A stretch of DNA of 64,000 nt from Dryomyza anilis (Eukaryota; Arthropoda; Insecta; Diptera; Dryomyzidae), in the NCBI GenBank assembly GCA_951804985.1, contig OX638132.1, positions 38,821,556 through 38,885,555 of the forward strand, read 5' to 3'. Below the pieces are notes generated by a model, which saw only the letters and a list, made by a program, of their open reading frames with translations, searched no databases and was not told where the DNA came from. Shown here one piece after another: positions 46,132 through 55,683 of the stretch. The position numbers were made by a program, and so were the translations under genes. Within the stretch, counting starts at the first letter, position 1. Each line of letters begins with the position of its first letter.

Positions 46132-46555
46132 CATGGTTGAAGTATATACAGGTTAGTTCATCTAGACAGTTAGTTGGCATACACTATGCTGAGAATGTCA
46201 ATAAGAAAATTTAAAAAATACAACAATTAGTTGACAATTTAAACTTTATTTCAAGGTTATGTTTTTTGCACTTTAATTTTGCTAAGTTGTTGTAATTTCA
46301 CACCACAATTTCACTTTTGTTATAAACTGCAATGTTGTTCTGGAGCCCACGGACAGCTTGCAAATTACCAAATGTTGAAATTCAGATATTTTAAAATTTT
46401 GAGTTTACATTTTTTTATGAATTTGTAAACAAAGCATTGATGTTTTGTTTTAAATTTTTCGTAAACAAATGTTGAGTCTTTCAAACAGTTTTCAAAAAAA
46501 AGTAATTGGCGCCTGAATTTTATAGATGACTTAACCTGTATATACTTCAACCATG
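46132..46555. mobile_element. hAT-type MITE with perfect 8-bp duplication
   Basis: Inverted ends CATGGTTGAAGTATATACAG over about 30 bp. The octamer GTTTTGGA is repeated exactly on both sides (46124-46131 and 46556-46563). 424 bp, non-coding. The 8-bp duplication indicates hAT-type insertion, although the termini are not CAGNG. Confidence 0.85.
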
Positions 46556-46698
46556 GTTTTGGATATAGCATCGTTTTAATTTTCAGTGTAATTAACCAAT
46601 TCCTTGACCAACTTATTACCCACCATTGTGTCGGTACTCTCAACTGCTAAGTCGGTTCTTATAATAAAAATGGAGGGATAAATAAATAAAAAAATATC

Positions 46699-47642
46699 GG
46701 GCCCTATTGTGATTAGCGAAGCGAATGCTTTTGGCGAAGCGAACGCTTTGGTGAAGCGAACGCAATTTGGCGAAGAAACTGGCGAATGTACTAATTTTTA
46801 TGGTTTTAAAAGTAAGCAACACTTTCAATATTGACAGATCAAATGACGGATTTCCGTGTTGCAAAAAATAGTACCATGTTGCGTGCTTTTAGTACTGCCT
46901 TTTTTTTTTTAGAACAGATACTATTTTATCTTAATATCTATTTTCTTTTATTAAAAAAACATTTAATATAATTTATGGTTTAAAAAACGTTAACTCGATT
47001 CAGAACAATAACACTTTTTCGGTTTTTTGTTCCAGTTCCAGACATTTCTTTTATTAGTGTTAAAAAGTGTGAAAAAAATGTTTTTTTATACGTTTTTTTT
47101 TTTTTTTTGGAATACTAAGTTCCACAGCACTCAGACAGACTATATCCATTGTACTGTGAAATCTATTCCCTACAATTTTGTGGTTAATATCACCACGAGC
47201 GCCCATGCCCAAGCCGGGATTCGAACCCGAGACCTTCAGAATGCAAGTCCAGCGCGCTACCTCTGGACTGCTGAGGCCGGCATATTAGTTAGGTCACAAA
47301 AAACTCAAAATTATAGACTTCCTTTTAGAAAAACTAAAGGATAAGATAAATTGAAAATCAGAAAAAGCCTAATAAACAAAAGCACAAAAGAAAAAAAAAA
47401 TCAACAGAAAAACTGAAAAACAATAGATAAAGATACGTTCGCCGATTCGTCACATGAACTGTTGATTCGCTTGATTTTGACACTTGAAGCGAATGAAAAT
47501 CGGTTGAGTGTTGCATGTTTTTTTACGTTCGCTTAACTTTTCCCGTTTTTTGGCGAATGAAGTCTGGCGAATGTAACCCGTAATAGCTTTTTGGACGTTC
47601 GCTTCGCCAAAACCATTCGCTTCGCTAATCATAATAGGGCCC
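46699..47642. mobile_element. GGGCCC-ended Harbinger-type MITE (944 bp)
   Basis: The inverted ends start GGGCCCTATT and extend about 45 bp through AGCGAAGCGAATG and GGCGAAGCGAACG iterations. ATC is duplicated on both sides (46696-46698 and 47643-47645). A GGG terminus with a 3-bp duplication is the pattern of PIF/Harbinger. A SINE (47093-47285) is nested inside. No transposase. Confidence 0.8.
47093..47285 (-). mobile_element. tRNA-derived SINE (family S2) with A-tail
   Basis: The minus strand reads a tRNA-like head with GAGGTAGCGCGCTGG (A box-like), TTGCATTC in the anticodon loop region and a perfect B box GGTTCGAATCC. A non-tRNA body of about 110 bp follows, ending in a long A run (T run at 47096-47116 on the plus strand). 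It differs from family S1 in body and tail. Confidence 0.75.
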
Positions 47643-47645
47643 ATC

Positions 47646-48280
47646 ATATAATTGTAATATTATTAAACATATATTTATATTGAAGCAAATCCAGAGTTTC
47701 AAAAATATTACGTGTCCGATTTGAAAAATAATGCCTCAAATATATTTTAAAAAATATAGCAGCACGATCGTGCTGTCGACATATATGAGAAATGTTTTTT
47801 TTTACAAAACAAAATTATATTAAATTTTCTGTCATAATAATTACTTTTTTTTTTTGTCTAAAGCAGTGCAAATTTTAAAAATTGATGTGATAATGCAATC
47901 TTTATAAATAAAATTATTGCATTTTTACGTGTTTTATAATTTTAAACATTTCTCATTTCGTAACATACGAATAATTTTGTATTATGTAAACAATAAGTGA
48001 ATTTCGCGTAGAACGGCAGTTAAAGGTGGTAGCCGAATAATTTATGGCTGCGAAAAATTACTCTAATAATTGGAATCACTTTTATTTTGGTTAATAATCC
48101 GCGAAAATAAGGAGAATTTAATTTGTTAGTGTCAGTTTTTATTATTATGATGTCATAAATATTCAATTGACAGAATAAAAGTAAAACTAAAGTGGGGGAA
48201 ATCGGGCACATAAGTTTTGTGCTGTGAAACGATTTTTCACACTTAAGTATAGTTTGAGGAAAAATGTACACTTAAGTGTT
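47646..48280. other. AT-rich intronic spacer
   Basis: No gene or repeat recognised. Confidence 0.3.
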
Positions 48281-48990
48281 CACTGTAAAACCGGGCCAAG
48301 AAATTTTTATTTTGGGAAACCATTATGTCCACCGATATCCGCGGACATAATCCCAAAAAAATTCGGTCATAATACCCAATCGATTTTGTTGCTTAAGTCC
48401 GCGTTACTATGCGGACATAAACCTCTAAAAAATATGTTATCATGTGCGTTTTTTTTAGAAATTCATATTTGGCCTGCGTCGCTTCAGTTTCACATAAATT
48501 CTAAAAATATCAAAATAAAATTATATCCTTGTTTTATTCATTAAAGAGAGGAATTAAATTTTATTTACAATAAATCGCGCGATTTTTTTGGAAATAAAAT
48601 TTCGCCTGCCCTGCTTCAGTTTCGCATAAATTCAAAAAATATCAAAAAAAATTATATCTATGTTTTATTCATTAAAGAGAAGTATTAATTTTATTTACAA
48701 TAAATCGCGCGATTTTTTGGAAATATAATTTTATATTTGTTTTGTACATTAATGAGAAGAACAACATTTTATTTACAAAAAGTTTTAGTTACAAATTTAC
48801 AAAGAAATGTATTTAAAAAATATCAATAACAAACAAATTTAACAAAATAAATTTGATTTAAAAAAAATAATTCAAAAATATAAAATCGGACATAACCGCC
48901 AATGGGGGTTATGGCCGAATTCATAGTTGGACATAAACCCCAAATTCGAAATTAGAAAATTTGGGGGTTATGTCACGGCCCTTTTTTTCA
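48281..48990. repeat. GGACATAA-motif region with internal tandem repeat
   Basis: GGACATAA or TTATGTCC occurs repeatedly at the left (48323-48425, including a hairpin TTATGTCC...GGACATAA) and right (48890-48980) edges. Between them a unit of about 132 bp (CTTCAGTTTC.CATAAATTC, TTTTATTCATTAAAGAGA, TTTACAATAAATCGCGCGAT) is repeated two to three times (48471-48790). It looks like a non-autonomous element with subterminal repeats, but I cannot define true ends. Confidence 0.55.
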
Positions 48991-49010
48991 TCCGTATTTT
49001 AAACTTAGTT

Positions 49011-49510
49011 AAACTACGATTACTTAAACGTCTTACGTAGTTTAACTATTCGAGCAGATTTTCAGTGCCAAAATATGGCAGCACTGGATAATATCTGCGA
49101 ATTATCGATTGTGAATAGCATTTAAGAAGAGGATTATTTTTCTTATTTAAAACAGCTGATATTTAAGTTCAAGAATGACGAAATTTATAAGAAATTACAA
49201 TGATAATTGAGAATAGTATAATGCACGAAATAATAAATACCAGTGAGAATTTGTGCGTGTAATCGTTTTGTGTCACTTTATGCAATGAATAATACCAGAA
49301 AACTAATAAAATGGAAACCGATGGACAGACAAATGAGCGCATGAGCGTGGACTGCAGAGCGTGAAGAGCGCATCCCACATTTTCTGTCAAAAACATTGAG
49401 AGATTAAACGTAGTTAAACTCACCGACATCGGTGGGTTACGTGGGTACGTTTAAAGTTCACGGAAAAACACGATTCTAAGTTTAAACAATGTTTGAACTA
49501 CAAATGTAGT
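49011..49510. repeat. Region with GTAGTTTAAC-type palindromic ends
   Basis: Left part has AACTTAGTTAAACTACG and ACGTAGTTTAAC; right part has GAACTACAAATGTAGTTCAAC and GATTCTAAGTTTAAAC. These suggest an inverted-repeat element of about 500 bp with unclear limits. No gene. Confidence 0.4.
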
Positions 49511-49953
49511 TCAACTACCACTGAAAAACTGGCTCTAAATGTTAACTTTTTGCAAATAATATTTTCTATAAATTTAGGCAACACTAATCATGCATTTCCC
49601 AGTAACGACGATATCGCCTACAATTCGTTTCAAAATGTATATCTTGTGACTCATGTATAAAACGGAACGTTGAGTACGTTCGTTTTGAGAGTTTTTATGT
49701 TTCCGTCAGCTTCTAAATCATCATGTCTCCACTTAAGTATTGAAATTTTTAAACTGTTCTTTTGTAAAATACATAAAAATTATATTATTGTTGTGTTGTA
49801 TTTTTTTTATATAAAAGCTTAAAAAAAAAGCGACAAAAAATTAAATTTTTTCTCATTCTCCAATTACATATCCTAGAATTTCTTACTCTTTATTTGAACG
49901 ATCGTCTCATATTAGAATTTGCCATTGTTGGAATTGATTGGAAGAGAATTAGA

Positions 49954-50410
49954 TCAGCATATACGGAATCTGATTCCGTATATGCTGCACGTATACGATA
50001 CGTTTTGTTTCTTGGGAAGCAAAAACATATTAAGGGTAGTATTCATTTCACTTCGTATCTACTGCGTATATGAGTATGTCCAAAAAATTTTAAGCTTTAC
50101 AGTATACATTTTTTACGAACAAATGGCCATATTTCTTGCCGAATGCCAGCCATAAAATTTAATTTACATTTAGTTAATGTTAAAATGCTCATAGATACTT
50201 CTTATACTTTAGCTGCACAACTTCTAATAATAGGAAATAAAAATTCTAAAAAATACAATTGAAAACGACATATGCTGCCGTATTCAACGGAGTACAAACG
50301 TAACAAACGGAATATAAACGTATACGTCACTACAGAGTGAAATCGGATTTAAAATAGAATATTCAAAATACGGACAACAAACGGCATATGAACGGAGTAA
50401 AATATTCCTT
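49954..50410. mobile_element. CGGAGT-family element, rearranged copy 3
   Basis: 49954-50016 is the left terminus of the family (compare 39473-39540) in reverse orientation, ending TTGTTTCTTGGG. 50271-50400 matches 43770-43890 in forward orientation (ACGGAGTAC, AAACGTATACGTCAC). The order and orientation therefore differ from copies 1 and 2. The right terminus is missing. Confidence 0.65.
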
Positions 50411-50473
50411 AATACACCTTAATACACAAATATTTACAGGTACTCTCTTATTTTTTTCAAATTTTTACTTTAG

Positions 50474-50533
50474 CTGACACTAGGCAAGTTTTTTGAAGTT
50501 TAGTTTTGTCAAAAAAAACTTGCCTAGTGTCAG
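50474..50533. repeat. 60-bp near-perfect hairpin
   Basis: CTGACACTAGGCAAGTTTTT is followed after a short loop by its inverted copy ending CTTGCCTAGTGTCAG. Arms of about 22 bp. It could be a deletion relic joining two TIRs of a DNA transposon. Confidence 0.8.
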
Positions 50534-50799
50534 AGTGATCGTACCTATATGTATCATGCTATAAAGTTACTTTTAAAAACTTTAAAACAGAAATTACAAA
50601 AAAAAATATTTTTGCCTGCTACAGACAGGCTACCTTTCCCTAGAGTTGCTTTTCAAATAAAAAAAAAGGAAATAACGTCTTTACCTGGTATGGGCAGGCT
50701 TGAACATACTAGTTTCCTGCGTAAAAGCTGCTATAGGGATATTCCATTTTAAGGACTGCGTCGAATAAAATTGTCCGCTACACCCTCACAGCTGCTGAA

Positions 50800-52214
50800 G
50801 ACCACTTTCTTTTAAAGTCTTGAAGGTCTTTGGCCACTTTTTTTGTTGTCTTCATTCTGGACAGTTTGGTGGATTGGCTTCTCTAGGCACCAATCTTCAT
50901 GTCACTAAGGCCGTTTTGCTGTAGTGACATGAAGCGAGGTCAGGCCAAAAAAATGTGGACACTTCATGTTGGCGTAAAAATGGAAGCAATCTCTTTTGCA
51001 AGCATTCCTTCACATATATTTCGCTATTAATTGTACCCGATGTCACGAATGAGCTGCTCCTTTTTCCACAACTGCAAATTGCCTGCCAAACAAGGAATTT
51101 TTTTGGGAATTTTGTTATTTTTTTTTTGATTTGAATTTTTCAGCGACATTTCCTCGAGAATCGGCTGTATAAAATTCCTGCCCAGGTAGCTGACAAAAAT
51201 CCTGGAATTTTCACGATCATGTGGGCCTTTTTTTTTACCAGAACCTTTCTTCCGATCAATACTCAGGTCTTCCTTAAAGCGGTTGATAACGCGAGAAATG
51301 GTCTTAGGGTTAGCCCCTACCTCCTTGGCAATTATTTTAAAAGACCAACTACATGCATAGAAATATATTGTTAAATTTAATAATATGAGATTGTCATTTA
51401 AAAACAATAAATAAAAATGTGGCATCTCTGGTATGTTATGCCAAAAATTGTTATTATTTGAAAATTTCTAAAATGACGTTCAACAAATTAAGTAAAACAA
51501 ATGTAAGTTACATATAAAATTAATAAATATAGTTATTAATAGTTATATTTGATTGGTTTTATATGGTTTATTTCAGCTATGCTCCCAGACGCCTTAGAAT
51601 CTTTCGATGATTAACATCAAGATGCATGGCATACATTGTGTTGGAAGCCGCCAACTGTTATTGTGACCTACAATTTATATAACTTCTGCGAACCGGAAGT
51701 AGGGATACGAGCCACCCCTACTTGAACGCCTAAAGATGATGCAAGGGTCATTTGTTTGGCCGTATAATTGATCTTCAAAGCAGCGTACAAAGCGACCACC
51801 GACAGCTCCCGTTCACATAGCCGTCATGCCACTTGGCTTAACCCAAGGCTTGAACAAATAGCCTTTGCTGATAATGGAGCAATTTTAAATATCATGATAA
51901 AATAAAATAAAAATATAAAAAATATACAAAATAATGTTTTGATTTATTGAAATTTGACAATAAAATATTTTAGTTGACAATTTTATTATATTTATAAATG
52001 ACAATATCCAATGTTAACAGCAACAATTTCATATTTTTTAAAATTAACAATACAATTTTTAAAACCGACAAAAATTCACAATATTATAATGGGATCTATT
52101 TTGAACATACATATTGTTAATTTATTGTCGGATCTAACAATATATTTCTATGCGTGTAGGTTGTTTTTGAAAAATTTTAATTATATTTTCTCGCACTTCC
52201 ACTTCGTTTGCCAT
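50800..52214 (-). pseudogene. Tc1/mariner transposase relic, split by a nested element
   Basis: It starts at 52214 with MANEVEVRENIIKIFQK, runs into the nested element at 52163, and resumes at 51345 with SFKIIAKEVGANPKTISRVI (helix-turn-helix) and RKKGSGKKKGPHD. The catalytic domain is mostly deleted. What remains reads, in another frame, TINSEIYVKECLQKRLLPFL, then FWPDLASCHYSKTAL (a catalytic Asp) and NPPNCPE, then DFKRKWSSAAV. The first catalytic block and the segment after NPPNCPE are gone. In an intact element this enzyme would bind the TIRs and insert at TA. It is clearly inactive. Confidence 0.82.
51346..52163. mobile_element. Nested TIR element inside the Tc1/mariner transposase
   Basis: Inverted ends CAACTACATGCATAGAAATA and CAACCTACACGCATAGAAAT, continuing ATATTGTTA. 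The helix-turn-helix region of the transposase resumes directly on each side. 818 bp. The interior includes a less AT-rich patch at about 51590-51860 (for example GATGCATGGCATACATTGTG) without a recognised product. Target duplication unclear. Confidence 0.65.
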
Positions 52215-52509
52215 TTTCGCATTAAATAAATTTTGTATTGACTATAACTGACACAAATTATTTTCTGCCCTTTAATTCAGAGCTACTATGATCAAATTTT
52301 TTAATTTGAATCTTGCAATAGCACATTATGGGAAGATATGTAACGGACAATTTTATTCGACGCAGTCCTTAAATCAACGAACGGATTTCCCCTACCCCCT
52401 CAGAAATAATTCAAATTTGGTACAAATGCTGTACCATAGTGAACTAAGACAATTTATAAATTTTGGGTAAATGGGTAAAAACTCACAAAGGTGTGTTAAC
52501 TTTATTGTA

Positions 52510-52820
52510 ATAATAATATAATATTTTGGCGCTACAGTCCTGTATAGAACTTCGGCCGAGCTCTCTCACCATTTTGAGCTGTGCGTGTTATATTTGTACT
52601 CAAAGTGGTGGGACCTACAGTTTATTGCCGAATCCGAACGGCGGGTGAGAGCTTTTCATAGGCAATGGTTTTACTCTCGTAGGTTTGCCATTTACTGACG
52701 AGAGGTAGCGCGGTATAGAAAAATGTTTCTATGAAAAGATGTTGTTAGCCCCAGTCCAGGCTTGAACAGGGGACCATTCGGCTCGCAGTCCAACGCACTA
52801 ACCACTGAGCTACCGCGGCT
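52510..52820 (-). mobile_element. tRNA-derived SINE (family S1), copy 2 (most complete)
   Basis: Minus strand: GCCGCGGTAGCTCAGTGGTT (A box) leading to ACTGCGAGCC and a B box, body as in copy 1, and an AT/ATT-rich 3' end. An 11-bp target duplication ACTTTATTGTA flanks it exactly (52499-52509 and 52821-52831). Confidence 0.9.
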
Positions 52821-52831
52821 ACTTTATTGTA

Positions 52832-54338
52832 TTTATCTTAAAAACTAGTTAACGTACAAGGTCAATTGAGGTATCATTTATAAGGTGTAAAGATAAGGAA
52901 AAATTATGGCATATAATTTTATTTATGTATCCAAAGGTTAATTGTCATTATCACATGATCTAAATTTTGGAATTAAATTTCTCAAAAACCCAAATTTTTA
53001 AAAGTTTCAAAAAAATATATGTTATTTTTTATTTTCTTCATAACATTTGTGTTAAATTTTATAAGTGTATTGGTTCCTGAGTTATAAATAAAAAAATGTG
53101 TAATCAAGTTAACTTGCGTTTATCTTAACAAGTAATTTACATACATACATCAGTAACATGTTCGTTTGAAAGGTATTAAGATTAACATATATTTTTTTGA
53201 AAATTTTAAAAATATGAATTTTTGAGAAATATTCCAAAATGTAAATCATGTCATAGTGACCTTTAACCTTCGGATACAAAAATAAAATTAATGCCATATT
53301 ACTTACATCTTTATACCTTTTAAATGATACCTTAATTGACCTTGTACGTAAACCAATTTTTTTTACTTTTTAAGCCGCCATATTTCGGGAACCATAGAAG
53401 GTAGAGGTTTAAAATTTTGCATATTTCTTAGTTTAATATGAGAGAACCCTCGTGCAAAATTTTATCAATTTCAAATTGTTTACATATATTGGATATTTCT
53501 AATTATGTAAAATTAATATAGAATCAGTTACTCAAATCATATGTCAACTTCAAACAAGTGAACTTTAGATATATTTTGTCATTTTATCTAGGAGTTTTTG
53601 TTTTTTTTTGCGGTCTTTGTATTAATTCATATTTAAGTTAATAAAATAAAACAAGTTAAATGTATAGTGTATAGCATAATTTCTCTTTTAAATCGTTGTA
53701 TCTCAGTGTATATACTTCGGATATGGATGATTTTGGTACCAAACGACGCAAAATATAAAAAGCTACCATACGTCATCAAAAATCCAATTTCGAAAAAATG
53801 TGGACATGACACTTTTTTTATACCAAACCCTTCAATTGTCTCTGAGATAATTTGTTTTTGGGAGAGAATAGTATTTCCCTTGATTATTTCATTTATAACT
53901 AAAATATAAACAAAAGAACCGTTACAAACGAAATAGTTTAGAGAGCAAGCAACTATGACCCGCTAAAAACGTAGAAGCACTCTACATTTCGAGCGCTCAA
54001 TTTAATAACAGCTCCAGAAGCGAGTACGATGCTACATGCTCAGCTCGACTGGACTATTGAAGTTTATTTAGCTGACTTTTCTTTCTCAACAGCGTTTAGC
54101 TAACGACTGTGACTAGAAAACATGAACATTGTTTATGCCAACAATACTAGAACGCCCAATTCCTTAACCTACTGAGCTCAAAGTACCACTTGTTGGCAAG
54201 AGTTACTCTCGGTTTAATCTTAAGGATAAAATTGGAATTACGAGTATAAAATCATTTACTTTTTTTTTGTACATTACTAACTTATTTAAATAAAGCACTG
54301 CACATCATTATTTTAACTGTTTTACTCTTTCTCTTTAG
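52832..54338. other. Intron end with repeat relics
   Basis: 53938-54135 is the inverted partner of 38030-38275. 54160-54223 is a short RTE-like LINE relic (CTACTGAGCTCAAAGTACCA corresponds to the CYFGLSR region on the minus strand). The remainder is AT-rich, ending in the polypyrimidine tract before eIF4B exon 2. Confidence 0.45.
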
Positions 54339-55561
54339 GTAAAAAAGGCAAGAAAGGAAAAGGAACTGTTATATCATTGCAGTCATTTCTGTCAAACGGC
54401 ACAGATACACCGATTGGAACAACGCAAGTCTCAAAAAAAGTACGAAATTATGATGGTGATGATAGTGATGATTGCGGCACTTCACTCCCATTAGTTTTTC
54501 AACTTCCTACAGCACCTAGAGCTACTAGAATATTTGACGATGATTCAATTCCACATAAACCACCATTTATTGCTTATGTCACAAACTTACCTTTTGATGC
54601 GAATGAAGATGATATATATGACTTTTTTGGAGCTATTCCTATTATATCGTTACGTTTGCCACGTGAAGATGGAGAGACTGGTCGTGTTCGCGGATTTGGT
54701 TATGTTGAATTTGATACAAGAGATGATTTAATTCACGTCATAAGTTTGCCTGATCCTGTAATTAAGGGTCGTCGTATTCGTATTGATTTGTCCAATGAAA
54801 ATGATCAGCAAGGACGTCAACGAAACAACCGAAGAGGCTACGATGGTTTTGGAAATTCTGGAGAAAATCGCGATTCTACAAATTGGCGCCGTGATAATCA
54901 GACACAAGAATCTAGTAATTATGACCGAGGTTTCACCCGTGAACGTCGAACTGAAAGCTCTCAAGACAATGGTGCTCCAGGATCCTGGCGCTCCGGTACA
55001 CGCTCAGTAGTTAATGATTCCTCTCCAGTTCGTGGAAGTTACTCAGGAGATAGATATCGTGATGGTAACACACGAAGCAGAAATTTCGACAATGAAAGGG
55101 AGAAAGGAAGGGGAAGCGGGTATGGTGCAGATGAAGACTCAACAAGACCTAAATTAAATTTAAAACCACGTACACTGCCATTACCAGAAATAAGTACTAT
55201 ATCGGAAAGAGAAGATATTGTTAAAAGCGATCAAGACGATCAGGAGACTGGTAGTGCAAAAAAATTAAGTGGAATTGCACCTGCTAAAGTTTTCGGAGCA
55301 GCGAAACCGGTTGATACAGCATCGCGGGAATTAGAAATTGAAGAACGCTTAGCTCAGTCGCGTCGTGATGAAAAAAATAAACAAGAACAAGAACAAAAGC
55401 AACGAGAAAATGATGTAAACGAAAAGTTATCTGAAGTGCATTTAGAAAAACCAGATAAAGAGAATGCCAATTCTGCAATTAGTTGGCGGAATAGAGATGA
55501 GCCTTCTGATAAAGATGTTGAAGATAGCCGTGAGTTGCATCGTAGAAATCATGGTAAATAA
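54339..55561 (+). CDS. eIF4B: Eukaryotic translation initiation factor 4B, coding exon 2
   Basis: Supplies residues 5-411 of a 411-residue protein. eIF4B is a cytoplasmic RNA-binding cofactor that stimulates the eIF4A helicase during ribosome recruitment to capped mRNA. Seen here: a basic start (KKGKKGKGTVISLQSFL), an acidic NYDGDDSDD stretch, the conserved PLVFQLPTAPRA segment, and one RRM at about residues 80-158 with RNP2 (FIAYVTNLPF) and RNP1 (RVRGFGYVEF). The RRM is followed by SNENDQQ, an Arg/Asp/Gly/Ser-rich disordered region, RPKLNLKPRTLPLPE, then KVFGAAKPVDTASRELEIEE and a charged coiled coil (RRDEKNKQEQEQKQ). It begins in phase with exon 1. A start inside this exon is unlikely because the first codons are conserved family sequence with no Met. 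The stop TAA at 55559 overlaps a donor, so this may be the short isoform. Confidence 0.93.
55554..55559 (+). other. Candidate alternative 5' splice site overlapping the eIF4B stop
   Basis: The exon ends ...CATG|GTAAAT, a good donor, three codons before the stop. Reading through gives His-Gly-Lys-stop; splicing would leave phase 1 and replace these last residues with a downstream exon outside or late in the window. From recall, Drosophila eIF4B has a long and a short isoform differing at the C-terminus, which would fit. Confidence 0.5.
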
Positions 55562-55683
55562 ATATCTTTTTTCTGTACGCAAGAAGTTTTAAAGTTACGC
55601 GCGGGGATATTTTATTATCCAACTAAATATTAAACTAGCCATTTATTATATATGTGTGAAGATGTCAATTTTCTATTAATAAA
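55562..55683 (+). terminator. eIF4B 3' UTR and poly(A) signal (short form)
   Basis: AATAAA at 55678-55683 lies 117 bp after the stop and is followed by a T-rich stretch. Cleavage is expected within about 30 bp. It would serve the short isoform. Confidence 0.65.

Larger units (their letters stand above)
50752..52369 (-). mobile_element. Tc1/mariner-type DNA transposon
   Basis: Terminal inverted repeats of about 25 bp start AGGACTGCGTCGAATAAAAT at the left and mirror this at the right. TA is duplicated (50750-50751 and 52370-52371). It encodes a broken mariner-like transposase on the minus strand and has a second element nested within (51346-52163). Total 1,618 bp, or about 0.8 kb without the nested element, which is short for an autonomous copy. 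Confidence 0.88.
32315..54338 (+). other. eIF4B intron 1 (22,024 bp), transposon-filled
   Basis: GT at 32315-32316, polypyrimidine tract TTTTACTCTTTCTCTTTAG ending at 54338. No further eIF4B-like exon was found inside. It contains two SINE families, an RTE-like LINE, CGGAGT elements, hAT, Harbinger-type and Tc1/mariner elements, listed separately. Removing the recognisable elements leaves little that looks like unique intron sequence. Confidence 0.75.

Noticed and set aside
54377..55561. eIF4B starting at the TTG at 54377
   Set aside because: The frame is open upstream to the acceptor, the upstream codons are conserved eIF4B sequence, and exon 1 supplies an ATG in phase.
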